NCBI GenBank assembly: GCA_039933215.1
Contig: JBDTOO010000003.1
Location: 42,265-106,264 of the forward strand
Direction of reading: 5' to 3'
DNA length: 64,000 nucleotides
From: JALYUA01 sp039933215
GTDB taxonomy: Bacteria; Acidobacteriota; Thermoanaerobaculia; UBA5066; Gp7-AA6
This document shows positions 1 through 8,800 of the stretch, piece after piece. Numbering within the stretch: position 1 is the first letter of the stretch; each line of letters begins with the position of its first letter. The translations under genes were made by a program, and so were the position numbers. The notes beneath the pieces are model-generated. The model was not told the origin of the DNA, made no database searches, and worked only from the letters and a program-made list of their open reading frames with translations.

Positions 1-1084
1 CCTTGCAGCACGCGCCTTCCAGGGAGTAGTCCGCGAGGCCGCGGTCGACGAGCCCCGCGGTCAGGTAGACCATCGACTCGAGCGCGTAGGTGTTGACGAC
101 CATCCGGGAGAACTTCGAACGGATCATCTCGAAGTCCGCGATGCGGGTGCCGAACTGCCGCCGTTGCGTGGCCTGGGCCGCGGCGAGGGCGATCATCTTC
201 TTCGACCCGCCGACGCATCCGGCGCCCAGGGACGTCCGGCCCGTGTTGAGAATCTCGACGGCGATCTTGAATCCCTGCCCCCGCTCGCCGAGCACGTTCG
301 CGGCGGGAACCCGGACGTCCTTCAGCTCGATCGACACGGTCGACGAGGCCTTCAATCCGAGCTTCTTCTCTTCGGGCCCCGGGTTCACGCCTCCGAGGTC
401 CTTCGTGACCACGAACGCCGTGATCCTCCGATGCTCGTCTTTCGCGTCGAGCTTCGTGTCCTTGGCGAACACGGTGAAGAACTTCGCGAAGCCGCCGTTC
501 GAGATCCAGTGCTTGGTCCCGTTCAGCACGAAAGTATTCGTGGCCTCGTCGAACTCCGCCGTGGTGCGGATCGAGGCGGCGTCGGATCCCGCCTCGGGCT
601 CCGTGAGTGCGAAGGCGGCGATCATCTCCCCCGCCGCGAGCCCGGGCAACCACTTGCGCTTCTGCTCCTCGGTGCCGAAGAGGACGAGCCCCTTCAACCC
701 GATCGACTGGTGGCCCCCGATCAGGATGCCGAGCGAGGCGTCGGTCCGGCCGATCTCTTCGGTTACTCGACAGTACGCCGACGAAGAAAAGCCGTACCCG
801 CCGTAGGCCTCCGGGATGATCATGCCGAACGCGCCGAGGTCGGCCAGGCCTCGGACGACGTCCGGCGGGATCGCGTGCTCGCGGTCGAAGCGGCCGGGGT
901 CGACGTGGTCCTTCGTGAAGTCGCGGAACGACCCGAGGAAGGCCGAGACGATTTCACGCTCCTCCGGTTCTATCCGCGGAAAGGGAAAGACGACGTCCTC
1001 GGGCACCTGTCCGAAGAAGAGGGTCTTGACCGGAGACGCGATCACCGCCGCGTTTCCATCCCGGGGGATCGGCGGCGCGCTCAC
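1..1084 (-). CDS. acyl-CoA dehydrogenase (C-terminus beyond window edge)
   Basis: FAD-dependent enzyme that introduces the trans-2 double bond in acyl-CoA, the first step of beta-oxidation. About 361 residues are visible. The N-terminal helical domain carries a typical GMIIPEAYGGYG stretch, followed by the middle-domain signature AFALTEPEAGSDAAS and KHWISNGGFAKFFTVFAK, then a C-terminal domain with GRTSLGAG and RRQFG. The sequence resembles the very-long-chain/ACAD9 type rather than the short-chain type (inference). The catalytic glutamate region lies outside the window. The GTG start overlaps the stop of the upstream fused hydratase/dehydrogenase gene as GTGA, so the genes are translationally coupled in one operon. 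Confidence 0.9.
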   Translation of the reverse strand, partial: MSAPPIPRDGNAAVIASPVKTLFFGQVPEDVVFPFPRIEPEEREIVSAFLGSFRDFTKDHVDPGRFDREHAIPPDVVRGLADLGAFGMIIPEAYGGYGFSSSAYCRVTEEIGRTDASLGILIGGHQSIGLKGLVLFGTEEQKRKWLPGLAAGEMIAAFALTEPEAGSDAASIRTTAEFDEATNTFVLNGTKHWISNGGFAKFFTVFAKDTKLDAKDEHRRITAFVVTKDLGGVNPGPEEKKLGLKASSTVSIELKDVRVPAANVLGERGQGFKIAVEILNTGRTSLGAGCVGGSKKMIALAAAQATQRRQFGTRIADFEMIRSKFSRMVVNTYALESMVYLTAGLVDRGLADYSLEGACCK

Positions 1085-3237
1085 GCCGCCTCTTCCGACG
1101 AAAATCCCCGGCCGCCCTCGGCGAGCTGCCGGAGGAGCGGCGCGGGGGTGAACCTGGGTCCGAGGCGGGCGGCGAGCTCCGCCAGCCGCTCCACGACCTC
1201 GGGGATACCGAGCGTGTCGGCGTATCGCAGGATGCCGCCGCGAAACGGAGGGAACCCCGTGCCGAAGATCATGGCGAGGTCGATCCTTTCCGGCCTGGTG
1301 ACGACGCCGTCCTCGAGGCAATACGCCGCCTCGTTGATCATGGGCATGAGAAGGCGCGTTTCGATCTCCTGGTCCGAGACCGGGGGTTTGTCGGCCGGCC
1401 GCGCTCCGAGAGCCGCGTAGGCCTCCTTCGACGGGTTGGTTCTCTTTCCGCCCTCGTAGTCGTAGAAGCCGCGGCCGGACTTCCGCCCGAGCCGGCCGGC
1501 GGCCACGAGCGCTTCGCTGCCCGACGCGTTCATCCGGTCCGGGAAGGCCGCCTGGAGCACTTCTCCCGCCTTCGCGGCGACGTCCAGGCCGACGTCGTCC
1601 AAAAGCGCGATCGGACCGACGGGCATCCCGAACCGGGTCATCACCCGGTCGACGTCCTCGATCCGGCTGCCGGCCTGCACGAGGCGAACGGCTTCCAGGA
1701 GGTAGGGCGTCAGGATCCGGTTCACGAGGAAACCCGGCGTGTCCGCGACGGCGACGGGCGTTTTCCCGAGCGCCTTCGCGAGGGCGAAGACCGTGGCGAC
1801 CGCCTCGTCGGAGGTGTCGCGCCCCCGGATCACTTCGACCAGCGGGAGACGATCGACGGGGTTGAAGAAATGCATGCCGACGACGCGGGACGGCACGCGC
1901 GCGCCCGCGGCGATCTCCCCGATCGGGAGGGTCGACGTGTTGGACGCGAAGATCGCGCTGTCGGGAACGACGGCTTCCCACTCCTTCAGGACGGAGCGCT
2001 TGACGCCGAGCTTCTCGACGACGGCCTCGATCGTCACCTCGCAACGGGAGAACCCCGTGTAGTCGAGCGTTCCGGACAGAAGGGCCATCTTCGAGGCCAG
2101 CTCGGCGGGCGGGATTCGCTTCCGGCGGCTCTTCTCCCGCCAGACGGCCGCCGCCGCCGCAAACCCGTGCGCGAGCGCCCCGGGCTCGATGTCCTTCATC
2201 CGCGCCGGTAGGCCCTTGTCCGCGGCGAGCTGCGAAATGCCCCCTCCCATGAGCCCGGCGCCGAGGACGCCGACTCGCGTGACGGGCCGTGCCGCGACCA
2301 CCTTACCGGGGACGCCCGTTTCCTTCTTGACCTCCTCCGTCCAGAAGAAGATCCGGAGCAGGTTGCGCTGGACGGGACCGCCGAAGATTCCGACGATGCG
2401 GCGGGCCTCGATCTCGAGGCTCTCCGCCACGCTCTTTCCCTGGCCCTCTTCGATCACCGCGATCGCCTCGAGGGGCGCCGGATAATGTCCGCCCGTCTGC
2501 TTGCGGACGGTTTCCCGCGCTTTCGCGAAGAGGAGCCGCCGGCCGATCGGATTCGACTCGAGCGCGAGTTCCGCGAATCCGCGCTTCGCTCGCCGGCCGC
2601 GTGGCTTCTGCCGCCCCATCCGGTCCCGCGCGAAACGGCGGGCCGTCTCCTCGAAGATCGCCGCCGGGATCGCCGCGTCGACGAGGCCGACCTTTCGCGC
2701 GCGCCGCGCGTCCAGAGACCGGCCCGTCAGGATCAGGTCGAGCGCCTTCTGGATCCCGATCAAACGCGGGAGGCGAGTGCAGCCTCCCCAGGCGGGGAAG
2801 ATCCCGAGCTTCACCTCCGGCAGGCCGATCTGCGACTTCTTCGCGTCGGACATCACGCGGTAGTCGCAGGCGAGGGCGAGCTCCGTCCCGCCTCCCAGGC
2901 AGACGCCGTGGATGGCCGCGACCGTCGGATATGAAAGGTGGGCGAGCTGCTCGAAGAGGGCCTGCACGGCGCGGACCGCGTCGCCGGCCTCCGCGGGGGC
3001 CGTCGTCAGAAACTCCTTGACGTCGGCGCCGGCGATGAAGACGTCCGGCTTTCCGGAGCGCACGAGCAGCGCGCGGATCCGGGGCTCCCGGTCGAGGCGC
3101 AGCAGGACCTCCGCGAGCTCGCGGATCACGCCGCGGGAGAACTTGTTGACCTTCTCCCCCGGGAGGTCGAAGGTCAGGATCGCGAGGCCGTCGTCCTCGA
3201 GCGCGAGGGTGAACGCCTCGCCCGGATCAGGCGGCAT
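1081..3237 (-). CDS. fadJ: fused enoyl-CoA hydratase / 3-hydroxyacyl-CoA dehydrogenase (FadB/FadJ type)
   Basis: Multifunctional beta-oxidation alpha subunit of 718 residues, the usual length for FadB/FadJ. Residues 10-200 are a crotonase domain with the oxyanion segment FIAGADVKEF (about 67-76), GGGTEL with Glu119 and LPEVKLG with Glu141, the two catalytic glutamates. Residues about 321-600 are the NAD-binding and C-terminal 3-hydroxyacyl-CoA dehydrogenase domains, with GVLGAGLMGGG at 323-333 and MHFFNPVDRLPLVEV containing the catalytic His. It hydrates trans-2-enoyl-CoA and oxidises the L-3-hydroxy product. Its start overlaps the end of the acyl-CoA synthetase gene by 11 nt and its stop overlaps the acyl-CoA dehydrogenase start. 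No thiolase gene is visible in the window. The choice between the fadJ and fadB names is uncertain. Confidence 0.93.
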   Translation of the reverse strand: MPPDPGEAFTLALEDDGLAILTFDLPGEKVNKFSRGVIRELAEVLLRLDREPRIRALLVRSGKPDVFIAGADVKEFLTTAPAEAGDAVRAVQALFEQLAHLSYPTVAAIHGVCLGGGTELALACDYRVMSDAKKSQIGLPEVKLGIFPAWGGCTRLPRLIGIQKALDLILTGRSLDARRARKVGLVDAAIPAAIFEETARRFARDRMGRQKPRGRRAKRGFAELALESNPIGRRLLFAKARETVRKQTGGHYPAPLEAIAVIEEGQGKSVAESLEIEARRIVGIFGGPVQRNLLRIFFWTEEVKKETGVPGKVVAARPVTRVGVLGAGLMGGGISQLAADKGLPARMKDIEPGALAHGFAAAAAVWREKSRRKRIPPAELASKMALLSGTLDYTGFSRCEVTIEAVVEKLGVKRSVLKEWEAVVPDSAIFASNTSTLPIGEIAAGARVPSRVVGMHFFNPVDRLPLVEVIRGRDTSDEAVATVFALAKALGKTPVAVADTPGFLVNRILTPYLLEAVRLVQAGSRIEDVDRVMTRFGMPVGPIALLDDVGLDVAAKAGEVLQAAFPDRMNASGSEALVAAGRLGRKSGRGFYDYEGGKRTNPSKEAYAALGARPADKPPVSDQEIETRLLMPMINEAAYCLEDGVVTRPERIDLAMIFGTGFPPFRGGILRYADTLGIPEVVERLAELAARLGPRFTPAPLLRQLAEGGRGFSSEEAA

Positions 3238-5038
3238 GCGTCTTTTCGGCGGCCTGATACATCGCAGCGATCAGGTCGGCGTAACGCTTCTCGAGGATGC
3301 GGCGTTTGACCTTCAGCGTGGGCGTGATCGAGCCGTCCTCGACCGTGAGGTCCGCCGGGAGGATCGCGAACGCCCGGATCTGCTCGTGATGGGGCTTGCC
3401 GTGGTTGTACCCGTCGATCTCCTTCTGGAAGAGCGCGCGGATCCTCGGGTTGGCGTCGATCGCTCCCGATCCGAGATCCACCTGCTGCGCCGCGGCCCAA
3501 TCCCGGAGGCGGTCGAAGTTCGGGACGATCAGGACCGCGAGGAACTTGTGGCGGTCGCCGAGGACGATCGGCAGGCTGATGTACGGCGAGCCCTTGAGCT
3601 CGTTCTCGATCGGCTGGGGGGCCGCCTTCTTGCCGCCGGCGAGGACGATCAGGTCCTTCTTGCGGTCCGTGATCGCCAGGAACCCTTCAGGATCCAGGTG
3701 GCCGATGTCGCCCGTGTGAAACCAGCCGTCGCCGTCGATGCACTCCGCGGTGGCTTGCTCCTTCCCGAAGTAGCCCTTCATGATGTGCGGCCCGCGCGAA
3801 AGGATCTCGCCGTCTTCCGCGATGCGCACCTCGACGTTCGAGAGCGGCCGGCCGACGGTGCCGAGGCGCCAGGCGCCGGGACCGTTCACGGCGATGACGG
3901 GCGAGGTCTCGGTCAGGCCGTAGCCCTCGTAGATCGTGACGCCGGCCCCGATGAAGAACTCGGCGATCTCCCGGGACAGGGGCGCCCCGCCGGAGACGGC
4001 GAACTCGAACCGCTTCCCGAGGAGGTCGCGGATCTTGTGGAGCGCGAGACGGTCGGCGATCTTCCCCCGGGCGGCGAACGCTCCGGAGACCGCTTCGCCG
4101 CGCTCCTGCAGCGCGACCCGGCTGCGGCCCACGTCGACGGCCCAGCGGAAGATCTTCTTCTTCAGGCCGCTGCTCGCCTCCACGTTGTCGAGGATCCGCG
4201 CGTGCAGCTTCTCGTACACCCGCGGCACGGCGCCGAAACAGGTCGGGTTGACCTCCTGAAAGTTGTCCCGGAGCTTATCGATCGATTCCGCATAGGCGAT
4301 CGAGCAGGCCCGGTACATGTAGGCGTAGTCGAGCATCCGCTCGAACACGTGCGACAGGGGCAGGAAGGAGAGCGCCGTTCCGTCCCCGCGGATCGGGATG
4401 CGTTCGAGCGAGCCCTCGACGTTCGAGACGAAGTTGCCGTGGGTCAGCATGGCGCCCTTCGGCTCGCCGGTCGTCCCGGAGGTGTAGATGATCGTCGCGA
4501 CGTCTTCCGGCTTCACGCGGGAGGCCCGCTGCTCGAAGAGATTCGGGCTCATCTCGAGCGTCGCACGGCCCTTGTCCACGGCCTGCAGGAAGGTCAGGAA
4601 GCCGGTCTCGGCGGGCGCGGCCGCGCCGATCGAGATCACGTACTCGAGCGCCGGGCACTGCGGCTGGATCTCCCGGATCTTGGCGAGCTGGTCCGCCCCC
4701 GAGGCGAACACCGCGCGCGCGCCGCAGTCCTTCAGGAGGGGTCCGATCTGCGCGGCAGGCAGCGTGGGATAGATCGGGACGGACCACGCGCCGGCGCAGA
4801 GGATGGCGTAGTCGGCCATCGCCCACTCCGGCCGGTTCTCCGCAAGGATCGCCACGCGGTCACCCGGCTGGACTCCGAGCGCGTTCAATCCGAGCGACAG
4901 GGACCGGACGGTGAACCCGAAGTCCTTCGCCGAGATCGGCCGCCACTCTCCATCCACCTTGAAGATCAGGAGGTCGGGCTTCCCGGAGCGTGAGGCGGAC
5001 AGGAAGATGTCGCAGAGAGTGCGGATCTCGCCGGGCAT
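3227..5038 (-). CDS. fadD: long-chain acyl-CoA synthetase (AMP-forming)
   Basis: Activates fatty acids to acyl-CoA using ATP and CoA and feeds the two downstream oxidation genes. The 603-residue protein has the ANL-superfamily P-loop YTSGTTGEPKG, the motif GYGLTETSPV, the hinge region GDIGHLDPEGFLAITDRKKDLI, and a C-terminal region with LKVKRR. The architecture matches bacterial FACL/AMP-dependent synthetase-ligase proteins of 590-620 residues. The ATG at 5038 is preceded by a good Shine-Dalgarno (GGAGG about 6 nt upstream). It is the first gene of the minus-strand fatty-acid oxidation operon. Confidence 0.93.
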   Translation of the reverse strand: MPGEIRTLCDIFLSASRSGKPDLLIFKVDGEWRPISAKDFGFTVRSLSLGLNALGVQPGDRVAILAENRPEWAMADYAILCAGAWSVPIYPTLPAAQIGPLLKDCGARAVFASGADQLAKIREIQPQCPALEYVISIGAAAPAETGFLTFLQAVDKGRATLEMSPNLFEQRASRVKPEDVATIIYTSGTTGEPKGAMLTHGNFVSNVEGSLERIPIRGDGTALSFLPLSHVFERMLDYAYMYRACSIAYAESIDKLRDNFQEVNPTCFGAVPRVYEKLHARILDNVEASSGLKKKIFRWAVDVGRSRVALQERGEAVSGAFAARGKIADRLALHKIRDLLGKRFEFAVSGGAPLSREIAEFFIGAGVTIYEGYGLTETSPVIAVNGPGAWRLGTVGRPLSNVEVRIAEDGEILSRGPHIMKGYFGKEQATAECIDGDGWFHTGDIGHLDPEGFLAITDRKKDLIVLAGGKKAAPQPIENELKGSPYISLPIVLGDRHKFLAVLIVPNFDRLRDWAAAQQVDLGSGAIDANPRIRALFQKEIDGYNHGKPHHEQIRAFAILPADLTVEDGSITPTLKVKRRILEKRYADLIAAMYQAAEKTHAA

Positions 5039-5110
5039 TCGACCTCCGATCGCGTGCGTTCCGATCGATTCTGTCCCGGCCCCACCAACCGGTCAAGGCT
5101 GGTGGAAGGT

Positions 5111-5256
5111 CAGAGGTGAGAGGTGAGAGGTGAGAGGGTTTAGAGGACAGGAGCGGAGGTACCGGAGGGCTCCTCCCTCCGACTCTCCCCTCACCTCTTA
5201 TTTCCCTCTGACCTCTGACCTCTGACCTCTTTCCTCTCACCTCTTTCCTCTCACCT
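5111..5256. repeat. opposed GA/CT-rich heptad repeats
   Basis: Three tandem AGGTGAG heptads sit at 5114-5134. About 70 nt further on are three tandem CCTCTGA heptads (5205-5225) followed by two copies of a CTCTTTCCTCTCAC-like unit. The two arrays are purine-rich and pyrimidine-rich on the same strand and are roughly complementary, so the region could fold back or form triplex DNA. It separates the fatty-acid operon from the divergent gene at 5283. No protein-coding function is seen. Confidence 0.7.
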
Positions 5257-5269
5257 TCCCCCAACAGGC

Positions 5270-5275
5270 TATCCT
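5270..5275 (+). promoter_or_regulatory. -10 hexamer of a leaderless start
   Basis: TATCCT ends 7 nt before the ATG at 5283 and there is no Shine-Dalgarno, so the transcript probably begins at or next to the start codon. No convincing -35 was recognised in the CT-rich sequence upstream. Confidence 0.4.
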
Positions 5276-5282
5276 GCGCGCG

Positions 5283-5810
5283 ATGTCCTTCGCCCTTCTC
5301 CTCACGACGGCTCTCGCGCTCGCCGGGTTTCTCGTGACGTCGACGCAGGGATTCGCGGTCGCGGGAGGGATCGCCGCGCACTCCCTCGCGATGAAGACGC
5401 TCGTCGGCCGGCACTTCGTCTTCGCGATCCCGACCGTGCTCCTGTCGCTCTTCTCCCAGTCGATGACGATCTTCTATTTCATCGGGACGGGACGGCTCGT
5501 GAAGGACGAGGTGGCCAGCTATCCCGAGCCCCAGAAGACCGTGATCCTCCGGGCCCTGCGCCGCTTCAAGGCCCGGACGTCTCCCCCCGCGACGTTTGCC
5601 CTGTTCTCGGCGATCCTCGTCTTCGTCCTGGGCGGCGCGGTCCACACCCGGTTCCTCTCCCCCTGGACTCACCTCGCGGCGTCCATGCTGGCCGTGGCGC
5701 TCCATCTCTGGGCCCTCGTCGCGCAGTGGGCGGTCTTCCGGGAGAACAACCGCCTCATGGACGACCCGCGCCGCTACGCCCTCGAGGCAGGGAGCCCCGC
5801 CGCCCGCTGA
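5283..5810 (+). CDS. four-helix integral membrane protein of unknown function
   Basis: 175 residues. Four hydrophobic segments are visible: about residues 3-25, 43-63, 103-122 and 125-145. The third and fourth are separated by only a short loop containing HTRFLSPWTHL. The cytosolic loop between helices 2 and 3 is basic and polar (GRLVKDEVASYPEPQKTVI, RRFKART). No family was recognised. Because it is divergent from the fatty-acid operon, a role connected to it is only a guess. Confidence 0.75.
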   Translation: MSFALLLTTALALAGFLVTSTQGFAVAGGIAAHSLAMKTLVGRHFVFAIPTVLLSLFSQSMTIFYFIGTGRLVKDEVASYPEPQKTVILRALRRFKARTSPPATFALFSAILVFVLGGAVHTRFLSPWTHLAASMLAVALHLWALVAQWAVFRENNRLMDDPRRYALEAGSPAAR

Positions 5811-5834
5811 CCGGTCGCGCGCACAGGCCCGCGG

Positions 5835-8800
5835 TCAGCGCAGGTCGATTCGGGTCGTCTGCCCTTCGTGGACGTCGAACGGGTAGCTCTGGCCCCCTGC
5901 CAGCGTCAGGGTGTAGTGGCCGGGCGCGAAGTGGTCCCAGCTCGCCGCCGGCGGGGCGACGCTCACCCTCCCGTCCAGCCGGAACGGACTCATGAGGTAG
6001 ACGGCCCCCGATCCGTCGGTCACGCGTCCTGTCGCCGCAACAGCCGAGTGAACGTCGACGCGGCCGCCAGGAGTCATCGTCACTGTCGCGGTGGGCGACG
6101 GGACGTCCACCGAGGGAAGCGCGCGCGCCGCATACCCGTCGGCGAAGAGATAGAGGGAGTAGCGGCCCGGCGAAAGGGAAGAGACCTCTCCCTTCCCCGT
6201 CGCGTCGAGGCTGATCGAGCCCTGGAAGGCGACACCGCCGCTCGCCGAGAACGCGAGCACCGAGAGCCCGCGCATCGGCAGACCCGTGAGCCCGTCGGCG
6301 GCTCGGATCGTCAGCCCCGCGCCCCGCGAGAGGGTGAAGTTCGCCGTGACCGGGTCCGACCCCACCGAAACGGTCTGCGTCTTGAGCTCATATCCGGCCT
6401 TTCGCGCCGAAACCTGGTAGCTCCCCGGATCGACGCCGTCGACCTCGTAGTGGCCGGAGGAGTCGCTCCCGCCGCTCTTCATCGAGAACGATACGGACTC
6501 CTGTCCGGTCTCGGCCTGGATCGACGCGCCCTCGATCGGATCTCCCGAGCCCTCCTCGGTGACGAGGCCCGAGATCGTCACGGCGGGGATCGCCACGTCT
6601 CCGATCGTGTCTCCCGAGACGGAGAGCGTCTTGTGGTACGCGGCGCCCTGGCCCATGACGTTCAACTGGTACGTGCCGTCCGACAGCCCCTCGATCGCGT
6701 ACTGGCCGTTCTCGTCCGTCTGCCCCGTCCCGCGGCCGCCGTTTCCGGACGGCGGGTCGGGGCTGGCGGAGACGAAGAGGCCGGAGAGCGGCTGGTTCGC
6801 CCGCGTCACGCGGCCCGCGATCCGCGAGGTCCCTTCGAAGACGATCTCGACCGGGACGTCCGCCGCCCCGTCGGGGACCTCGAGGTTCTTCGACGCGGAG
6901 CGCCCGGCGAGGAAGCTCGTCGTCGCGGAGAAACGGACCACTCCCGCCGGCACGTCGTTCAACGTGAAAGCGCCCGCGTCGTCCGTCTGGGCGGTGTCGT
7001 TGTAATCCTGCCCGCTCGCGAACACGCGGACGCCTCCGAGCTTCGCGGCCGGCAGCCCCGAGACCGTGCCGCGGATGCGCGCCCCCGAGGCGTTCATCGA
7101 AAGGAGGATGCCGTCCTGACGCTGGCTCTCGGCGAGCACGACCTCCTTCGGCGCCGTCTTGCCGGAGGCCGACTCCGCCGCGAGCTTGTACCGGCCGGCC
7201 CCCAGGTGATCGAACTGAAAGCGGCCCGATCCGTCGGTCCGCGTCGAGTCGCCGCCGCCCCCGAAGCCGAAGCCGGAGGCATCCCCCTCCGGGTCGAGCG
7301 AGACGAGGGCTCCCGCGGCCGGCATGCGGCCGTCCTTTCCCACGACGGACCCGGAGATAGAGCCCCCCGTCCCGAGGGTGATGTCCACGCTGCTCTCCTT
7401 GTCGGGATCGACCTCCCGGGAGGCTTCCAGATAGTCGGCGTGCTCCGCCGTCACCGTGACGCGCCCGGGCGCCAGGCCGTCGAAGTGGAACCGGCCGTCC
7501 GCGTCGGTGGAGGTCGCTGTCCCGCGATTGCCTCCGAACATGGCCCCGAGGGGACCGCGCCCGCCCTCGTCGCCCGCCGCCTGCCACGAGACGGAGGCGT
7601 TCGGAAGCCCCGCCCCCGACGCGGGATCGAGCACGCGGCCCGAGAGCGAGCCTCCCTTGCGGATTCCGATGACGATCCCCTCCTTCGTCTCGCCCTCGCC
7701 GACCTCGACCCCCGAGGTCTCGCCGTTGCGGTAGCCGGCGGCCGCAGCGGTCACCGTCCATTTTCCCGGCGGCACGTCGGGGAGCTCGAAGGAGCCGTCC
7801 TCGGCCTGGAAGGAGCGGTTCGAGTTGCCGCCCGCGCGGCCCCCGCCGCCCGTGGCGACCCGGAAGCCTCCCATGGGACCGCGCGGCGCAGCGAGCGAGA
7901 TCGTGAAATCCGTGACGGGACGCTTCGAATCGCCGTCCTCGACGCGCCCGCGCAGAGTCCCGGCCGATTTCAGCACCACAGCGACATCCTCGGCCGGGGC
8001 GGTGGCGTTCTTCTGCGTCGAAGCATAGCCGTCGGCGGACACGTTCAGCAGGAGCTGCTTCTCGGCGGCGAGACCGTCGACGCGGAACCGGCCTTCGAGG
8101 TCGGCCGTCGTGATCTGGGGCCGACCTCCTTCCGCGATCGAGATCCCGAAGATCTGCGCGCCCGGGATCGGCTGGCCCTTCGTATCGCGAACGAAGCCCG
8201 TGATCGCGACTCCCGGCGACAGCGTGATGGGCGGCCAGAGGTTTTCCTTCCCCGCCTGAACCATGAGACCGGAAGCGGTCTTGCGCGCGTAGCCGTCGCG
8301 GGAGGCGGTCGCGCTGTACTCCCCATCCGAAAGGCCGCGCACCACGAAGGTCCCGTCCGCGGCGCTCGTCGCGTCCGGACGATCGGTCTGGCCGAGGACC
8401 GCCATGCGGATCTGGGCGCGGGCGTTGTTCAGGAATCCGGCGCCCTTCCCGGCGACCCGCACCTCGGCGCCGCGGACGGGCTTGCCCTCCGCATCGACGA
8501 CGCGGCCGCGAGCCTCGATCCCCTTCTTGAGGATGAGCGTCATTCCGGCCGCGGCCTCGCCGGTGCGCAGGGTCACGCCGGGACGCATTGCCGGGGCGTA
8601 ACCGGTCTTTTCCGCCTCGAGCGACAGGCTCCGTCCCGCCGCGAGGTTGCGGATGCGGAAGGCGCCGTCCGGGCCCGACAGGCCCCCGGGGCCGCGGCCC
8701 AGGAATGCCCCCGGTCCCCGCCGCATCATCGCGCGGAGGCCGCCTTCGCGCGAGATGCGGACACGTGCGCCGGGAACGGCGGTTCCGCTCTCGTCGACGA

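Noticed and set aside
2912..4993. 693-codon frame antisense to the acyl-CoA synthetase
   Set aside because: High-GC shadow: the other strand encodes a complete, motif-rich enzyme; the antisense product is Arg/Asp-rich low complexity.
5111..5256. Possible CRISPR or iteron array
   Set aside because: Heptads are contiguous low-complexity GA/CT repeats with no spacers.
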